64,000 nt of DNA from Paenibacillus dendritiformis (GTDB lineage: Bacteria > Bacillota > Bacilli > Paenibacillales > Paenibacillaceae), in contig NZ_AP025344.1 in assembly GCF_021654795.1 (NCBI RefSeq), forward strand, positions 4,092,501 through 4,156,500. Direction: 5' to 3'. The number at the start of each line of letters is the position of its first letter. The first letter of the stretch is position 1. Position numbers and translations under genes: made by a program. Shown here one piece after another: positions 16,073-24,530 of this stretch. The notes under the pieces are model-generated. The model searched no databases, was not told where the DNA came from, and worked only from the letters and a program-made list of their open reading frames with translations.

Positions 16073-17872
16073 TTGGAACAATATCAAATTGGTCCTTGGG
16101 AGCACTTGATTCATACCGTCCCGGCCGGAACGGTACTCGAACAATACGTGCCTCCGGAAGTGGAGGAAGTAGCGCGGCATGTCATAAGCCAATATGATAT
16201 GCAGGTCAGCAGCATGGTGCTGATTACGTCGAAGCCCGACAAGGGCGGGGCCATCTGGAGAATCGACACCGACAAAGGCCCTCGAAGTCTCAAGGTGCTG
16301 CACCGCGTTCCTTCCCGCAGTCTGTTCAGCATCGGCGCACAGCAGTATCTGGTGGAGCAAGGAGCACGCGTGCCCGCGCTGATTCCAACGACGGGGAATG
16401 AGATCTACGTGGAGGCCGGGGGCAAGCTGTGGATTGTCACGGATTGGATCGAGGCGATGCAGCCTGTGTCCAAAATCGATCTGGAAGGCGCCGCTACGCT
16501 TTGTTACGGGCTTGGCGAATTCCACCTGCTGTCCAAAGGATACGTCCCTCCTCCGCGGGCAGGCAAATCGTCCCGTCTGTACACCTGGCCCAAATACTAT
16601 GAAAAAATTATTGCCAAAATCGGGTGGTTCCGGGATATTGCCAACGCCTACAATGAATTTCCCGCCAGCCAGCAATTGCTCGGCGTCGTCGATGAATTCG
16701 AGAGACAGGCGCGCGAGGCGCTGGAACGTCTGTATGCCTCCAAGTATTTCAGCATGACGGCGATGGGCGAGCCGCATTGGGGTCTCGTTCACCAAGACTA
16801 TGGATGGTCGAACGGCCAGATGGGGCCGGGCGGCATCTGGGTTATCGACTTGGACGGCGTCGCGTATGATTTTCCGTTCCGTGACCTGCGTAAGCTGATT
16901 ACGAGCACCATGGACGATATGGGCGTATGGGACATGGCCTGGATTCGCGGAATGATCGGCGCCTATCACGAGGCGAATCCGATGGATCGGGAGATGTTCG
17001 AGCTCCTCTGCTTGGACATGGCCTTCCCGAATGAATTCTACAAGCATGTCAAGGAAGTCGTGTTCGACCCTGTGACCTTCCTCGGAATGGAGCTGGAGCC
17101 GGTATTGCAGCGCGTGCTGGCGACCGAGAACACGAAGTGGCAAGCCTTGACGGAGCTGGCGGCCGATGCCGAGCAGTATGCGCCCGGCGATTATAGCACG
17201 CCTGCGCCCGCCGCTTCGTGGCACATGGCGCTCCCTGACTCCCTCGTCAATGGCGAGGCGCTGCCGGCCGTAGAGGTACCCGCCTTCCCGCAATCGGATC
17301 CTCCTCCAGCGGCTCCGGCCGGCGATGCGGCAGAGGCGAATGCCGGGTCGCCGGATACCGTTCCAGCCCCAGCCGAACCGGCGCCTGACGAACCGGTTCA
17401 TGCTGCGGCGGAGCATATGACCGGGGAACCGGTTGCATCGGCAGCTGCCGAACCGGCGCCTGCTGAACCGGCGCCTGCCGCGGTGGAGCATGTTGCCGCG
17501 GATCCGGTTGCTGTGGCACCTGCTGAAGCGTCGCCTGCCGCCCATCCGGTTGTCCCTGCGCCCGCTTCGAGTTCCACGGCTCCTGCCGTCGATCCGATAT
17601 TGCCGCAGGAGACCGGAACGACGCGCCGCCGCAAAAGAACGCCGAGCCGTATTCGCCCTTCCGGGGGCCGCAAGCGTCTGTCCCGGAGAAGAGCGTTGCT
17701 TCGGCGCAAGCGGCGGATCGGCATGGCGCGTATGCGCCGCATGAGGGCAGCCCGGTTATCGCGCCGGTACCGTCATGCTGGCCCGAGCAAGCTGCTTGCC
17801 GGTTCAAGAGGCCGCTTGCGCGCCGCCCGCTATTCTTCCCGCAAGAAGTCCCGTTCCGGCTATACTGCCTAA
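16073..17872 (+). CDS. cotS: CotS-family spore coat protein with Ala/Pro/Glu and Arg-rich tail
   Basis: 599 residues from TTG 16073; GGAGGG lies seven bases before it, while ATG 16058 has no site. Residues 1-370 are a CotS/APH-type domain with L-V-H-Q-D-Y-G-W-S-N and W-V-I-D-L-D-G-V. The remainder is unlike normal CotS, which is about 350 residues: a long stretch of repeating P-A-P-A-E-P-A-x units (about 17.27-17.60 kb), then an 80-residue tail of runs such as RRRKR and SRRRALLRRKRR. The basic tail could bind acidic coat polymers. It lies between two glycosyltransferases. Coat location is inferred from B. subtilis CotS. Confidence 0.8.
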   Translation: MEQYQIGPWEHLIHTVPAGTVLEQYVPPEVEEVARHVISQYDMQVSSMVLITSKPDKGGAIWRIDTDKGPRSLKVLHRVPSRSLFSIGAQQYLVEQGARVPALIPTTGNEIYVEAGGKLWIVTDWIEAMQPVSKIDLEGAATLCYGLGEFHLLSKGYVPPPRAGKSSRLYTWPKYYEKIIAKIGWFRDIANAYNEFPASQQLLGVVDEFERQAREALERLYASKYFSMTAMGEPHWGLVHQDYGWSNGQMGPGGIWVIDLDGVAYDFPFRDLRKLITSTMDDMGVWDMAWIRGMIGAYHEANPMDREMFELLCLDMAFPNEFYKHVKEVVFDPVTFLGMELEPVLQRVLATENTKWQALTELAADAEQYAPGDYSTPAPAASWHMALPDSLVNGEALPAVEVPAFPQSDPPPAAPAGDAAEANAGSPDTVPAPAEPAPDEPVHAAAEHMTGEPVASAAAEPAPAEPAPAAVEHVAADPVAVAPAEASPAAHPVVPAPASSSTAPAVDPILPQETGTTRRRKRTPSRIRPSGGRKRLSRRRALLRRKRRIGMARMRRMRAARLSRRYRHAGPSKLLAGSRGRLRAARYSSRKKSRSGYTA

Positions 17873-17892
17873 GACAGGAGGAAGCATAGAAC

Positions 17893-19035
17893 ATGAATGT
17901 ATTAATGATATGTACGGAAAAGCTCCCTGTCCCTAATATTAGAGGCGGGGCCATCCAGACTTACATTGGCGGAGTAGCCCCGCAACTGGGCCAGCAGCAC
18001 CGCCTGACCATCGTCGGAAGGTCCGATCCCGAGCTTCCGGACGCTGAGATCGTAGACGGAATACGGTATGTCCGCGTTCCGTCGGACGGCCTGTTCGAAC
18101 AGTACGCGGAAGGAGTGATCGGCTTCCTCTCCCAACAAGGGGAGCATTACGATATCATTCATATTTTCAACCGGCCGCGCCTCGTTCTTCCGGTTCGGAG
18201 CATAGCGCCCGCTTCCCGGATTATTCTTAGCATGCATAACGACATGTTCCACCCGGCCAAGATTCATCCGGAGGAGGGCAGCGCCGCCGTCGAACAGACG
18301 GAGCGGATCATTACGATAAGCAACTATATCGGGCAGGAAATCGTCCGCTATCATCCGCATGCCGCCCCGAAGCTGCGCACGATATATTCCGGGGTCGACC
18401 TGTCCCTCTTCGCGCCGTGGATGGAATCGGATTACGCCCGCAACGAGCGGAACAGTCTGCGCGCCCAGAACCAGCTGGAATCGAAAAAAGTGATCCTGTT
18501 CGTCGGCAGACTATCGCGCAACAAAGGCCCGCATGTGTTGGTGAAGGCCATGTCCCACCTCAAGCATTCGGATGCCGCCCTGGTCGTGGTGGGCGGGGCC
18601 TGGTACAGCGATAACAAGGTCAGCGACTATATCGCCTACGTCCGCGCCTTGGCCGACCGCTCTCCCCTGCCGGTCATCACGACCGGGTATGTGCAGTCGG
18701 GCGACATCCACCGCTGGTTCTCCGCCGCAGACGTGTTCGTGTGCACCTCGCTCTGGGATGAGCCGCTGGCAAGAGTCCATTACGAAGCGATGGCTGCCGG
18801 GCTTCCCTTTCTAACGACCGCTCGCGGCGGGAATCCGGAAGTATTGTTGAATGACAATGGCCTGCTCATCACCGATCCGGAGAATCCGCTCGAATACGCC
18901 GAGAAGCTCAACCATCTCCTCTCCAATATGGAAGCCAGCCGGCAGATGGGTCTGCGGGGCCGGCGGCTTGCCGAGCAGCGGTTCGTCTGGCCGCGCGTCG
19001 CCCAAGAGATACTCGAGGTGTGGAACGGTCAATGA
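17893..19035 (+). CDS. cotSA: Spore coat glycosyltransferase CotSA (GT4)
   Basis: 380 residues, matching B. subtilis CotSA in length and in its opening, T-E-K-L-P-V-P-N-I-R-G-G-A-I-Q-T-Y. Later landmarks are S-G-V-D-L, L-F-V-G-R-L-S-R-N-K-G-P-H-V-L, and D-E-P-L-A-R-V-H-Y-E-A-M-A-A-G-L-P, the E-x7-E nucleotide-sugar motif. CotSA sits in the outer coat and is needed for coat or crust glycosylation. Start ATG has AGGAGG eleven bases upstream. It is the last gene of the plus-strand coat run, closed by a hairpin at 19045. Confidence 0.88.
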   Translation: MNVLMICTEKLPVPNIRGGAIQTYIGGVAPQLGQQHRLTIVGRSDPELPDAEIVDGIRYVRVPSDGLFEQYAEGVIGFLSQQGEHYDIIHIFNRPRLVLPVRSIAPASRIILSMHNDMFHPAKIHPEEGSAAVEQTERIITISNYIGQEIVRYHPHAAPKLRTIYSGVDLSLFAPWMESDYARNERNSLRAQNQLESKKVILFVGRLSRNKGPHVLVKAMSHLKHSDAALVVVGGAWYSDNKVSDYIAYVRALADRSPLPVITTGYVQSGDIHRWFSAADVFVCTSLWDEPLARVHYEAMAAGLPFLTTARGGNPEVLLNDNGLLITDPENPLEYAEKLNHLLSNMEASRQMGLRGRRLAEQRFVWPRVAQEILEVWNGQ

Positions 19036-19044
19036 TGAACAGAC

Positions 19045-19069
19045 AGGCGCCGAAGGATTCTCGGCGCCT
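19045..19069. terminator. Hairpin between convergent coat genes
   Basis: Nine-base perfect stem AGGCGCCGA / TCGGCGCCT with a seven-base loop and a CTCTCTT tail on the plus strand, ten bases after the cotSA stop. Confidence 0.65.
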
Positions 19070-19072
19070 CTC

Positions 19073-20020
19073 TTATGGGTAGATCTGCCGGAGCGCCTCG
19101 ATCTCCGCGGCCAAGCCCGCTCGGAGGCTCACCTGCGGATGATACCCCAGCAGGGTCTCCGCCTTCGCGATATCGGCCCAAGTATGGCGGGGTTCTCCGT
19201 ACGTGTCGCCCGCGTACTGTATGGCGGCCTTCTGCTGAAGCAGTTCCTCCAGGAGCATGATGCAGGTTTTCACGGATGCCCGCTCCCTGCCGCCGATGTT
19301 CAGTATCTCGCCGCGAATTCCATGCGCGTAGACGGCGGAGGCAATCCCTTCGACACAATCCGATACATACGTAAAATCGCGGGTCTGACTTCCGTCGCCG
19401 TACAGCGTTATCGGATCTCCCTGCAGCATCTGGCGGATGAAGCGGTGGAACGCCATATCCGGCCGCTGCCGCGGCCCATAGACGGTAAAGAAGCGAAGCA
19501 CCGTGACCGGTATGCCGTCATTGTGCAAATAGACGCGGCACAGTTGTTCTCCCGTTAACTTGCTGACGCCGTACGGGGATAGAGGCTTCGTCCGGGCGCT
19601 CTCATCGACCCGCCCGCTCTGCTCGCCGTAGACGGATGAGGTCGATGCGTAGATGAACTTGCGCACCGGATGCTGCTTGCAGCCTTCCAGCAAGCGCTGT
19701 GTCGCCACGATGTTATGTGCGGCATAGGCCGCGAATTCGGGGCCCCAGCTCGAACGCACCCCGGGCATCCCCGCCAGATGGCAGACCACATCTATACCAT
19801 CCAGCAGTTCCATTATCGGCGCATTCAGCAGGTCCAGCTCATGGAAGATGAAGCGCGGATGTCCCAGCAGCGTCTGAAGATTGAGCTGCCGATGCCGGCG
19901 GGGGGTCGACGAACCGATAAATCCGTCAACGCCGATGACACGCGCCTGCTCGTCCTCAAGCAGCCGTTCACAGAGATGGGAGCCGATGAAGCCAGCAGCT
20001 CCCGTAACTAAAATGTTCAC
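19073..20020 (-). CDS. ytcB: NAD-dependent nucleotide-sugar epimerase (YtcB/UDP-glucuronate epimerase-like)
   Basis: 315 residues, an extended short-chain dehydrogenase. The NAD loop T-G-A-A-G-F-I-G-S-H-L is at the N terminus, the catalytic triad is visible as S-T-S-S-V-Y-G and Y-G-V-S-K, and R-F-F-T-V-Y-G-P-R-Q-R-P-D-M-A is the sugar-binding loop usual in UDP-glucuronate/galactose 4-epimerases. It lies directly downstream of UDP-glucose dehydrogenase and a sugar nucleotidyltransferase, as in the ytcABC set of B. subtilis, so it probably converts UDP-glucuronate to UDP-galacturonate or a similar precursor for coat glycans. The gene symbol is a locus analogy. Confidence 0.83.
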   Translation of the reverse strand: MNILVTGAAGFIGSHLCERLLEDEQARVIGVDGFIGSSTPRRHRQLNLQTLLGHPRFIFHELDLLNAPIMELLDGIDVVCHLAGMPGVRSSWGPEFAAYAAHNIVATQRLLEGCKQHPVRKFIYASTSSVYGEQSGRVDESARTKPLSPYGVSKLTGEQLCRVYLHNDGIPVTVLRFFTVYGPRQRPDMAFHRFIRQMLQGDPITLYGDGSQTRDFTYVSDCVEGIASAVYAHGIRGEILNIGGRERASVKTCIMLLEELLQQKAAIQYAGDTYGEPRHTWADIAKAETLLGYHPQVSLRAGLAAEIEALRQIYP

Positions 20021-20067
20021 AATACGTCCCCCTCCGATGTTTGTAAGCCAATCTATTGAGGATGCCG

Positions 20068-21353
20068 CTAGTCGGGCGGTTGGACTCCCACTCCTTGATA
20101 ATCGTAGCCCCAGGCCGCCATCTGCGCCGGATCCAGCATATTTCTGCCGTCGAACAGGTACGGCGTTCTCATCACGTTCCGAAGCTTATCCCATTCCAAC
20201 GTCGAATAGGCAGGCCATTCGGTGCAGATTACGGCGGCGTCGGCTCCTTGAAGCGCCTTCTCCGCCTCCTGGCATTGGGTCAGCCGGACCGTTCGGAGAC
20301 GGTCGGGAACGCGGGCGACAGGATCGTGCACCTTCACTTCTGCCCCATGGTTCAGCAGATAAGAGATGACGGCCAGCGAAGGCGCTTCCCTCAGATCGTC
20401 GGTTCCCGGTTTGAACGCAAGGCCCAGCACGGCGATGTTCCGCCCTTCCAGCGTCTGCAGCTTCCGGTTAAGCCGCGTCATCAGGTATAAATATTGGGTG
20501 CGGTTGATCTGAACGACCTTCTCCAGCAGCGAGAGACGTACGCCGTATTTACGGGCCGTATGCAACAGCGCTTTGACATCTTTCGGGAAGCAGGACCCTC
20601 CGTACCCTATGCCGGCCCGCAGGAAGGAGCGGCCAATGCGCGCATCGTGTCCCATCCCTTCGGCGATATCGGACACTTGCACGCCACACTCGTCGCACAA
20701 CCGGGCAAGCTCGTTCATGAAAGAGATTTTGGCGGCAAGAAATGCGTTGGAAGCATACTTGATCATTTCTGCGGTCGCCGGTTCCGTCTGAATGACGGGA
20801 CAGGACATCGTATGGTAGAGTTGGCGGACGATGCTTGCGGCTCTATCCGATTGACTGCCGATAATGATGCGGTCGGGATGGAGGGCATCATACAGCGCGC
20901 TCCCCTCTCTCAGAAATTCCGGGTTCGAGACGACATCAAATGGCTGCCCGCAATCCATTCGGCCACCTTGCGGTTCGTTCCGACCGGCACGGTGCTTTTG
21001 ACGACGATCACTTTATATTCTTGCATGTGCTCGCCTATCTGCTGCGCGGCCTGCTGAATGTAACTCAAATCCGCGCTTCCATCGCTTCCGGACGGGGTCC
21101 CGACACATAAAAACAAAATTTGGTGATCTTGAATCGCCTGCTTCGGATCGGTATAAAATCGAACATTCCCCGACTGAACATGCTTCAGCAGAAGCCCGTC
21201 CAGTCCCGGTTCATAAAAAGGCAGCTGTCCGCTCTCCATCAAGTCCAGCTTTGCCCTGTCCGTGTCAATCCCCGATACTTTCCAGCCCAGCTCCGCAAAT
21301 GCCAAGGCCGTCGTCGCGCCGACATAACCAAGTCCTATAACCAAGATGTTCAT
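20068..21353 (-). pseudogene. ytcA: UDP-glucose 6-dehydrogenase (YtcA-like), split by a frameshift
   Basis: The N-terminal part starts at ATG 21353 (AAGGTGG site) and encodes the NAD domain M-N-I-L-V-I-G-L-G-Y-V-G through V-V-K-S-T-V-P-V-G-T-N-R-K-V-A-E-W-I, then runs into a stop at about 20910. The rest (F-D-V-V-S-N-P-E-F-L-R-E-G-S, catalytic Cys in G-Y-G-G-S-C-F-P-K-D-V) continues in a second frame to 20068. The switch lies between about 20920 and 20960, where several residues may also be lost. An ATG at 20958 with AAGGTGG nearby could restart translation of the C-terminal part. Intact, the enzyme makes UDP-glucuronate. The cause could be a true mutation or a sequencing indel. Confidence 0.85.
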
Positions 21354-22324
21354 TTCATCCACCTTCCCGATGGTGTCGCGATGAAATGGCGGCTCGCGAT
21401 CACGCTGTTGAGTTCGGAGTGCTCCAAGTTCACATCTTCCAGCAAAATACTGTTCTTCACGCGACAACCGACGAGACGGGTACGCGGACCAATCGTCACA
21501 TACGGACCGATCGTGCAATCGGTTAGTTCACAGCTCGGGTCCAATAAGACCGGCGGAATAATCCGGCAGCCCGGATAATCATTCTCCCGAATCGGTCCCC
21601 CCGGGCTCTTAAGCCCTTCCAAAACCCAACGGTTCGCCTCCAGCCAGCGCTCCGCCGTTCCCACGTCAGAATGATTTCCATCCGTTATCGTATACGCTAC
21701 GGAATGATGATGATCGATGAGCCATTGGATCGCATGGGTGATCTCGTACTCTCCCCGTGGAGAGGGGGATATGGAGTGAACCGCGCGGAAGAGAGCGGGA
21801 GTGAAAACATACGCCCCCAGAGACGCCAGTTCGGACTTGGGGCGTTCGGGCTTCTCTTCCAGACCGATGACAAGATCGCCTTTCACTTCAGCAATCCCAT
21901 AGTCCTGCGGATACGCCACCCGGCCCAACAGCATGCCGGCGTCGTGGCCCTGGCGCGCTACCAAATCTCGCAGTCCGGCCAGAGATTGAGCAATCAAGTT
22001 ATCGCCCAGCAGAAGGATGAATGGGTCCGAAGCGATAAAGCTTTCTGCCTGCCTGACTGCATCAGCAATTCCTAGCGGGATCTCCTGGTAGAGATAAGTC
22101 AACTTCACTCCCCACTGTTCACCGTTGCCCAGTCTCGCTTCGAACATCGCTTGACGTTCCCGCTGGATAACGATTCCAATCTCTTCAATGTTCAACTCCG
22201 CGAGTTTTTCAATGCAATAAAATAGAAGCGGTTTATTCGCTACGGGGAGAAGCGATTTTGGAGTATCCGAGGAGAATGGCTGGACTCTGGCTCCTTTGCC
22301 AGCACAGAGGATTAATCCCTTCAT
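21350..22324 (-). CDS. Sugar-1-phosphate nucleotidyltransferase with left-handed helix tail
   Basis: 324 residues from ATG 22324 (AAAGGAG eight bases upstream; in-frame ATG 22354 lacks a site). The N terminus L-I-L-C-A-G-K-G-A-R-V-Q-P-F-S-S-D-T-P-K-S-L-L-P-V is the GlmU/RfbA-type nucleotide loop, followed by L-L-L-G-D-N and a sugar-binding E-K-P segment. The last seventy residues are a hexapeptide-like helix (CTIGPYVTIGPRTRLVGC). It activates a sugar-1-phosphate (UDP or dTDP is uncertain). Its stop overlaps the UDP-glucose dehydrogenase start (ATGA), so the three minus-strand genes form one operon supplying coat sugar donors. Confidence 0.85.
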   Translation of the reverse strand: MKGLILCAGKGARVQPFSSDTPKSLLPVANKPLLFYCIEKLAELNIEEIGIVIQRERQAMFEARLGNGEQWGVKLTYLYQEIPLGIADAVRQAESFIASDPFILLLGDNLIAQSLAGLRDLVARQGHDAGMLLGRVAYPQDYGIAEVKGDLVIGLEEKPERPKSELASLGAYVFTPALFRAVHSISPSPRGEYEITHAIQWLIDHHHSVAYTITDGNHSDVGTAERWLEANRWVLEGLKSPGGPIRENDYPGCRIIPPVLLDPSCELTDCTIGPYVTIGPRTRLVGCRVKNSILLEDVNLEHSELNSVIASRHFIATPSGRWMK

Positions 22325-22559
22325 GACGCTCGCTCCTTTATTCGTTACAAGCATACATCAGGTTATGCTCTCCAATTCTAGCAAGTTAGGGCTATTGTTC
22401 ATTCATAGGGAAAATATACTTTTGTGCCTTGGAACCCGCGGGCAGCAAGCGTTTTTCCACTATCAGCCTCTCTCATTCGTCCATACCTTACCTGCTGCGA
22501 GACATAGAATAGAGGGAAAGTAAATTATCATATTAATTCCAAGGAGAGGGTTGAGCGCA

Positions 22560-23063
22560 ATGAGCAAGTATGAAAATGTTAAAAAACAACTCGAAAATCT
22601 GGGAGGGTTCGACAGCATCGAAGTTGAGTATAAGGGTGGAGAAATCGTGGAGTTCGACGCCGATGGCGGAAGCCTCGACTCTTTCCTGGAAGAGATTGAT
22701 TGGGACAAGGTCGCCGATATCGATGTAGAGCTGGATGGCGGGGAAAAGGTCGGCTTGAATTGGGACGATGAGGACGAAGAAGAAGACGAAGAGGAAGACG
22801 ACGAAGACGGCGATGAGGATGACGAAGAGGAAGACGACGAAGACGGCGACGAGGACGACGAAGAGGAAGACGACGAGGACGGCGACGAGGACGACGAAGA
22901 GGAAGACGACGAAGATGGCGACGAGGATGACGAAGAGGAAGACGACGAAGACGACGAAGACGGCGATGAGGATGACGAAGAGGAAGAGGACGAAGAGGAC
23001 GAAGAGGACGAAGAGGACGATGACGAAGAGGACGATGACGAAGAGGACGAAGATGAGGACTAA
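22560..23063 (+). CDS. Extremely acidic tandem-repeat protein
   Basis: About 167 residues. Residues 1-70 form a small folded-looking domain (SKYENVKKQLENLGGFDSIE... VELDGGEKVGLNW). The rest is almost only Asp and Glu, built from a 12-residue unit E-E-D-D-E-D-G-D-E-D-D-E repeated four to five times (a 36-bp DNA repeat), then a looser E/D tail. No family is recognised. Such polyacidic tails bind cations, basic proteins or mineral. AAGGAGAGGG upstream could serve TTG 22551 or ATG 22560; ATG is chosen. A strong terminator follows, so this is a single-gene unit. Confidence 0.82.
   Translation: MSKYENVKKQLENLGGFDSIEVEYKGGEIVEFDADGGSLDSFLEEIDWDKVADIDVELDGGEKVGLNWDDEDEEEDEEEDDEDGDEDDEEEDDEDGDEDDEEEDDEDGDEDDEEEDDEDGDEDDEEEDDEDDEDGDEDDEEEEDEEDEEDEEDDDEEDDDEEDEDED
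22760..22975 (+). repeat. In-frame 36-bp tandem repeats in the acidic gene
   Basis: The unit encodes E-E-D-D-E-D-G-D-E-D-D-E and recurs at 36-base spacing with only synonymous GAC/GAT and GAA/GAG changes, followed by a shortened copy. The array is likely to vary in length by slippage or recombination. Confidence 0.8.
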
Positions 23064-23090
23064 TCCATTCTTATGATGGATCCACCCAGG

Positions 23091-23130
23091 TAAAGCCTTT
23101 CTAAAGCGCAACGGCTTTAGAAAGGCTTTT
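23091..23130 (+). terminator. Strong terminator of the acidic-protein gene
   Basis: Sixteen-base perfect stem AAAGCCTTTCTAAAGC (23091-23106) with its complement (23113-23128), ending in TTTTT. Confidence 0.9.
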
Positions 23131-23143
23131 TCCGGCTTACCGG

Positions 23144-23419
23144 TTATTCTGCCGCAGCACTCCGCGCAGCTAATCCCGGCAACAAGCTTTTCTGATTTCC
23201 TGTTAGCGCACACTTAAGAGAGCCCCGGGTGTTCCTTCCTATGACGATATCGTGGAAGCGCTGCAGCTCCCACCGGATTCGTTCCTGAATATGCTCCACG
23301 TAATTGCGCATGCCGTTCGTATGCAATGGCCCATGGGTAATGCTGTCCCCCGTGAACAGCCACAGGCGCGGCTTGTCTCCATGCAGCATCTCGAATAAGC
23401 TCTCAATGTCCGGCCTCAT
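23144..23419 (-). pseudogene. Truncated SGNH/GDSL hydrolase
   Basis: ATG at 23419 has a proper purine-rich ribosome site and the protein opens with the SGNH block I, P-R-L-W-L-F-T-G-D-S-I-T-H-G, and the following helix M-R-N-Y-V-E-H-I-Q-E-R-I-R-W-E-L. Homology-like sequence stops after H-D-I-V-I, where full-length family members continue with the block II Gly and block III Asn. The last forty residues are unrelated and the frame ends at 91 residues, against 200 or more normally. The Asp-His catalytic pair is missing, so this is a remnant of an esterase/lipase gene. Confidence 0.7.
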
Positions 23420-23634
23420 CTTCCGCTCCCCCTCTTCCTAATATGAGAATGGCAGTGCCTGTCCCGTTCCCCGCGCTGTCACGAAATCACTGTCATTGTA
23501 CCGTTTCCTGTTCATCCGGCAATGAGCCGGCCGCCCTCCGGCTGCCCCGGACCGGCGGAATGCCGGACCGGGGCGCTTTGCTTTCTCTCCCTTCGTTCAC
23601 GGGATGCCAGCCCGATGCCGGCAGCGGCTTCGCT

Positions 23635-23895
23635 TCACCACAACTGGAATCGGTCGATATGCTCGTATACGGGAAAGTCGCTGTTGACTTGCTTCCATGC
23701 CGCCTGATCATCCTTGATCATGCGCCGGGAATATTTATATTGGCTGCTGCCTCTGCCGACCTTCTTATTGCACATCCCGAGTTGAATTTTCTCGCCGAGC
23801 ATCGGCTCGATATAGATCGCGTGCTCAAATACCCAATCCTCAGCACTACATTCCTCGTGAAGCCGGGAACATATGATGCAATAAAACACAGCCAT
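23635..23895 (-). CDS. Small hypothetical protein with N-terminal CxxC
   Basis: 86 residues from ATG 23895; AAGGAGG ends only two bases before it and is eight bases from GTG 23889, so either may start translation. The protein begins V-F-Y-C-I-I-C-S-R-L-H-E-E-C, which could hold a metal ion, and continues with charged sequence that I do not recognise. Its frame is free of stops in a GC-mixed region and its start has a real ribosome site, which is the main support. Confidence 0.5.
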   Translation of the reverse strand: MAVFYCIICSRLHEECSAEDWVFEHAIYIEPMLGEKIQLGMCNKKVGRGSSQYKYSRRMIKDDQAAWKQVNSDFPVYEHIDRFQLW

Positions 23896-24441
23896 AACCT
23901 CCTTATCTTTATCGATACTCTGAGAGCGCCATTGCTGCCACCATCCGGGCGCCATGCCGTCGTACCGTCACGCTGCTGCGCCCGCTCAACGGCCTCGCCC
24001 TAGGCTTGCGACTGCTTCGTATTGCTATATACTACAGCAAATGTTGAGAAAGTGTGCATATTTCCCCCCTGCCCGTTACGAAAAAATCAACAAATCGTTC
24101 AATTTGGGCGATTCTGTTGAAAGTTGCTCAACAACGAGAGGAAGAATCGGCCGACAGCTCCTGAACGATCATTTGCCTCGTACTCTCTTCGGCTCGCGAT
24201 GGTGTCCGGAACAACATTTTAATGACAAAATTCGACAATTCCATTTTGTCGCAACCGAATCGCCTTGGATACTTCGGATGTACCCGTCAATCAAGGAATA
24301 ACGATTGGAAAAGGGAAGCGGGTGAACAGGCCCCCTGCCGGAAGAAATCCCTTCTTCCGCCTCCTTTTCATCCCGCTTTCGGGAACTTTTTATAGAGACG
24401 ATGGCCCTATTCGCCGAAAAAAACGGGAAAATGGCTGCATG
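23896..24441. other. Gene-free stretch upstream of the collagenase gene
   Basis: No supported gene in about 550 bases. It contains an inverted repeat GACAAAAT (24224-24231) / ATTTTGTC (24243-24250), a possible operator, and a small hairpin TCCCG-CTTT-CGGGA at 24371-24384 followed by ACTTTTTAT that resembles a weak plus-strand terminator. A long control region would suit a secreted protease. Confidence 0.4.
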
Positions 24442-24467
24442 TCAATCCATCTGCCGGCCGCCGATAT
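24442..24467 (+). promoter_or_regulatory. Sigma-D-like promoter before the collagenase gene
   Basis: TCAA (24442-24445), 14 bases, then GCCGATAT (24460-24467), a perfect match to the -10 element of B. subtilis sigma-D promoters and three of four at -35. It lies 63 bases before the collagenase start. Confidence 0.42.
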
Positions 24468-24530
24468 TTAGCATTGTCGTTCATCATTAGGAAACATGAA
24501 CGAACATGCATAAGGGGGATGTTGCACAAG

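Noticed and set aside
16049..17545. 498-codon minus-strand frame opposite the CotS-family gene
   Set aside because: Arg/Gly-rich mirror of the coat gene, no family resemblance, and it crosses a gene with clear CotS motifs.
22533..23213. Minus-strand frame rich in Val/Phe/Leu that looks like a membrane protein
   Set aside because: It is only the complement of GAC/GAA repeats in the acidic gene; antisense of acidic codons reads as Val, Phe and Leu.
24220..24404. Small plus-strand frame starting MTKFDNSIL
   Set aside because: No ribosome site and no resemblance to a protein; the start overlaps an inverted repeat.
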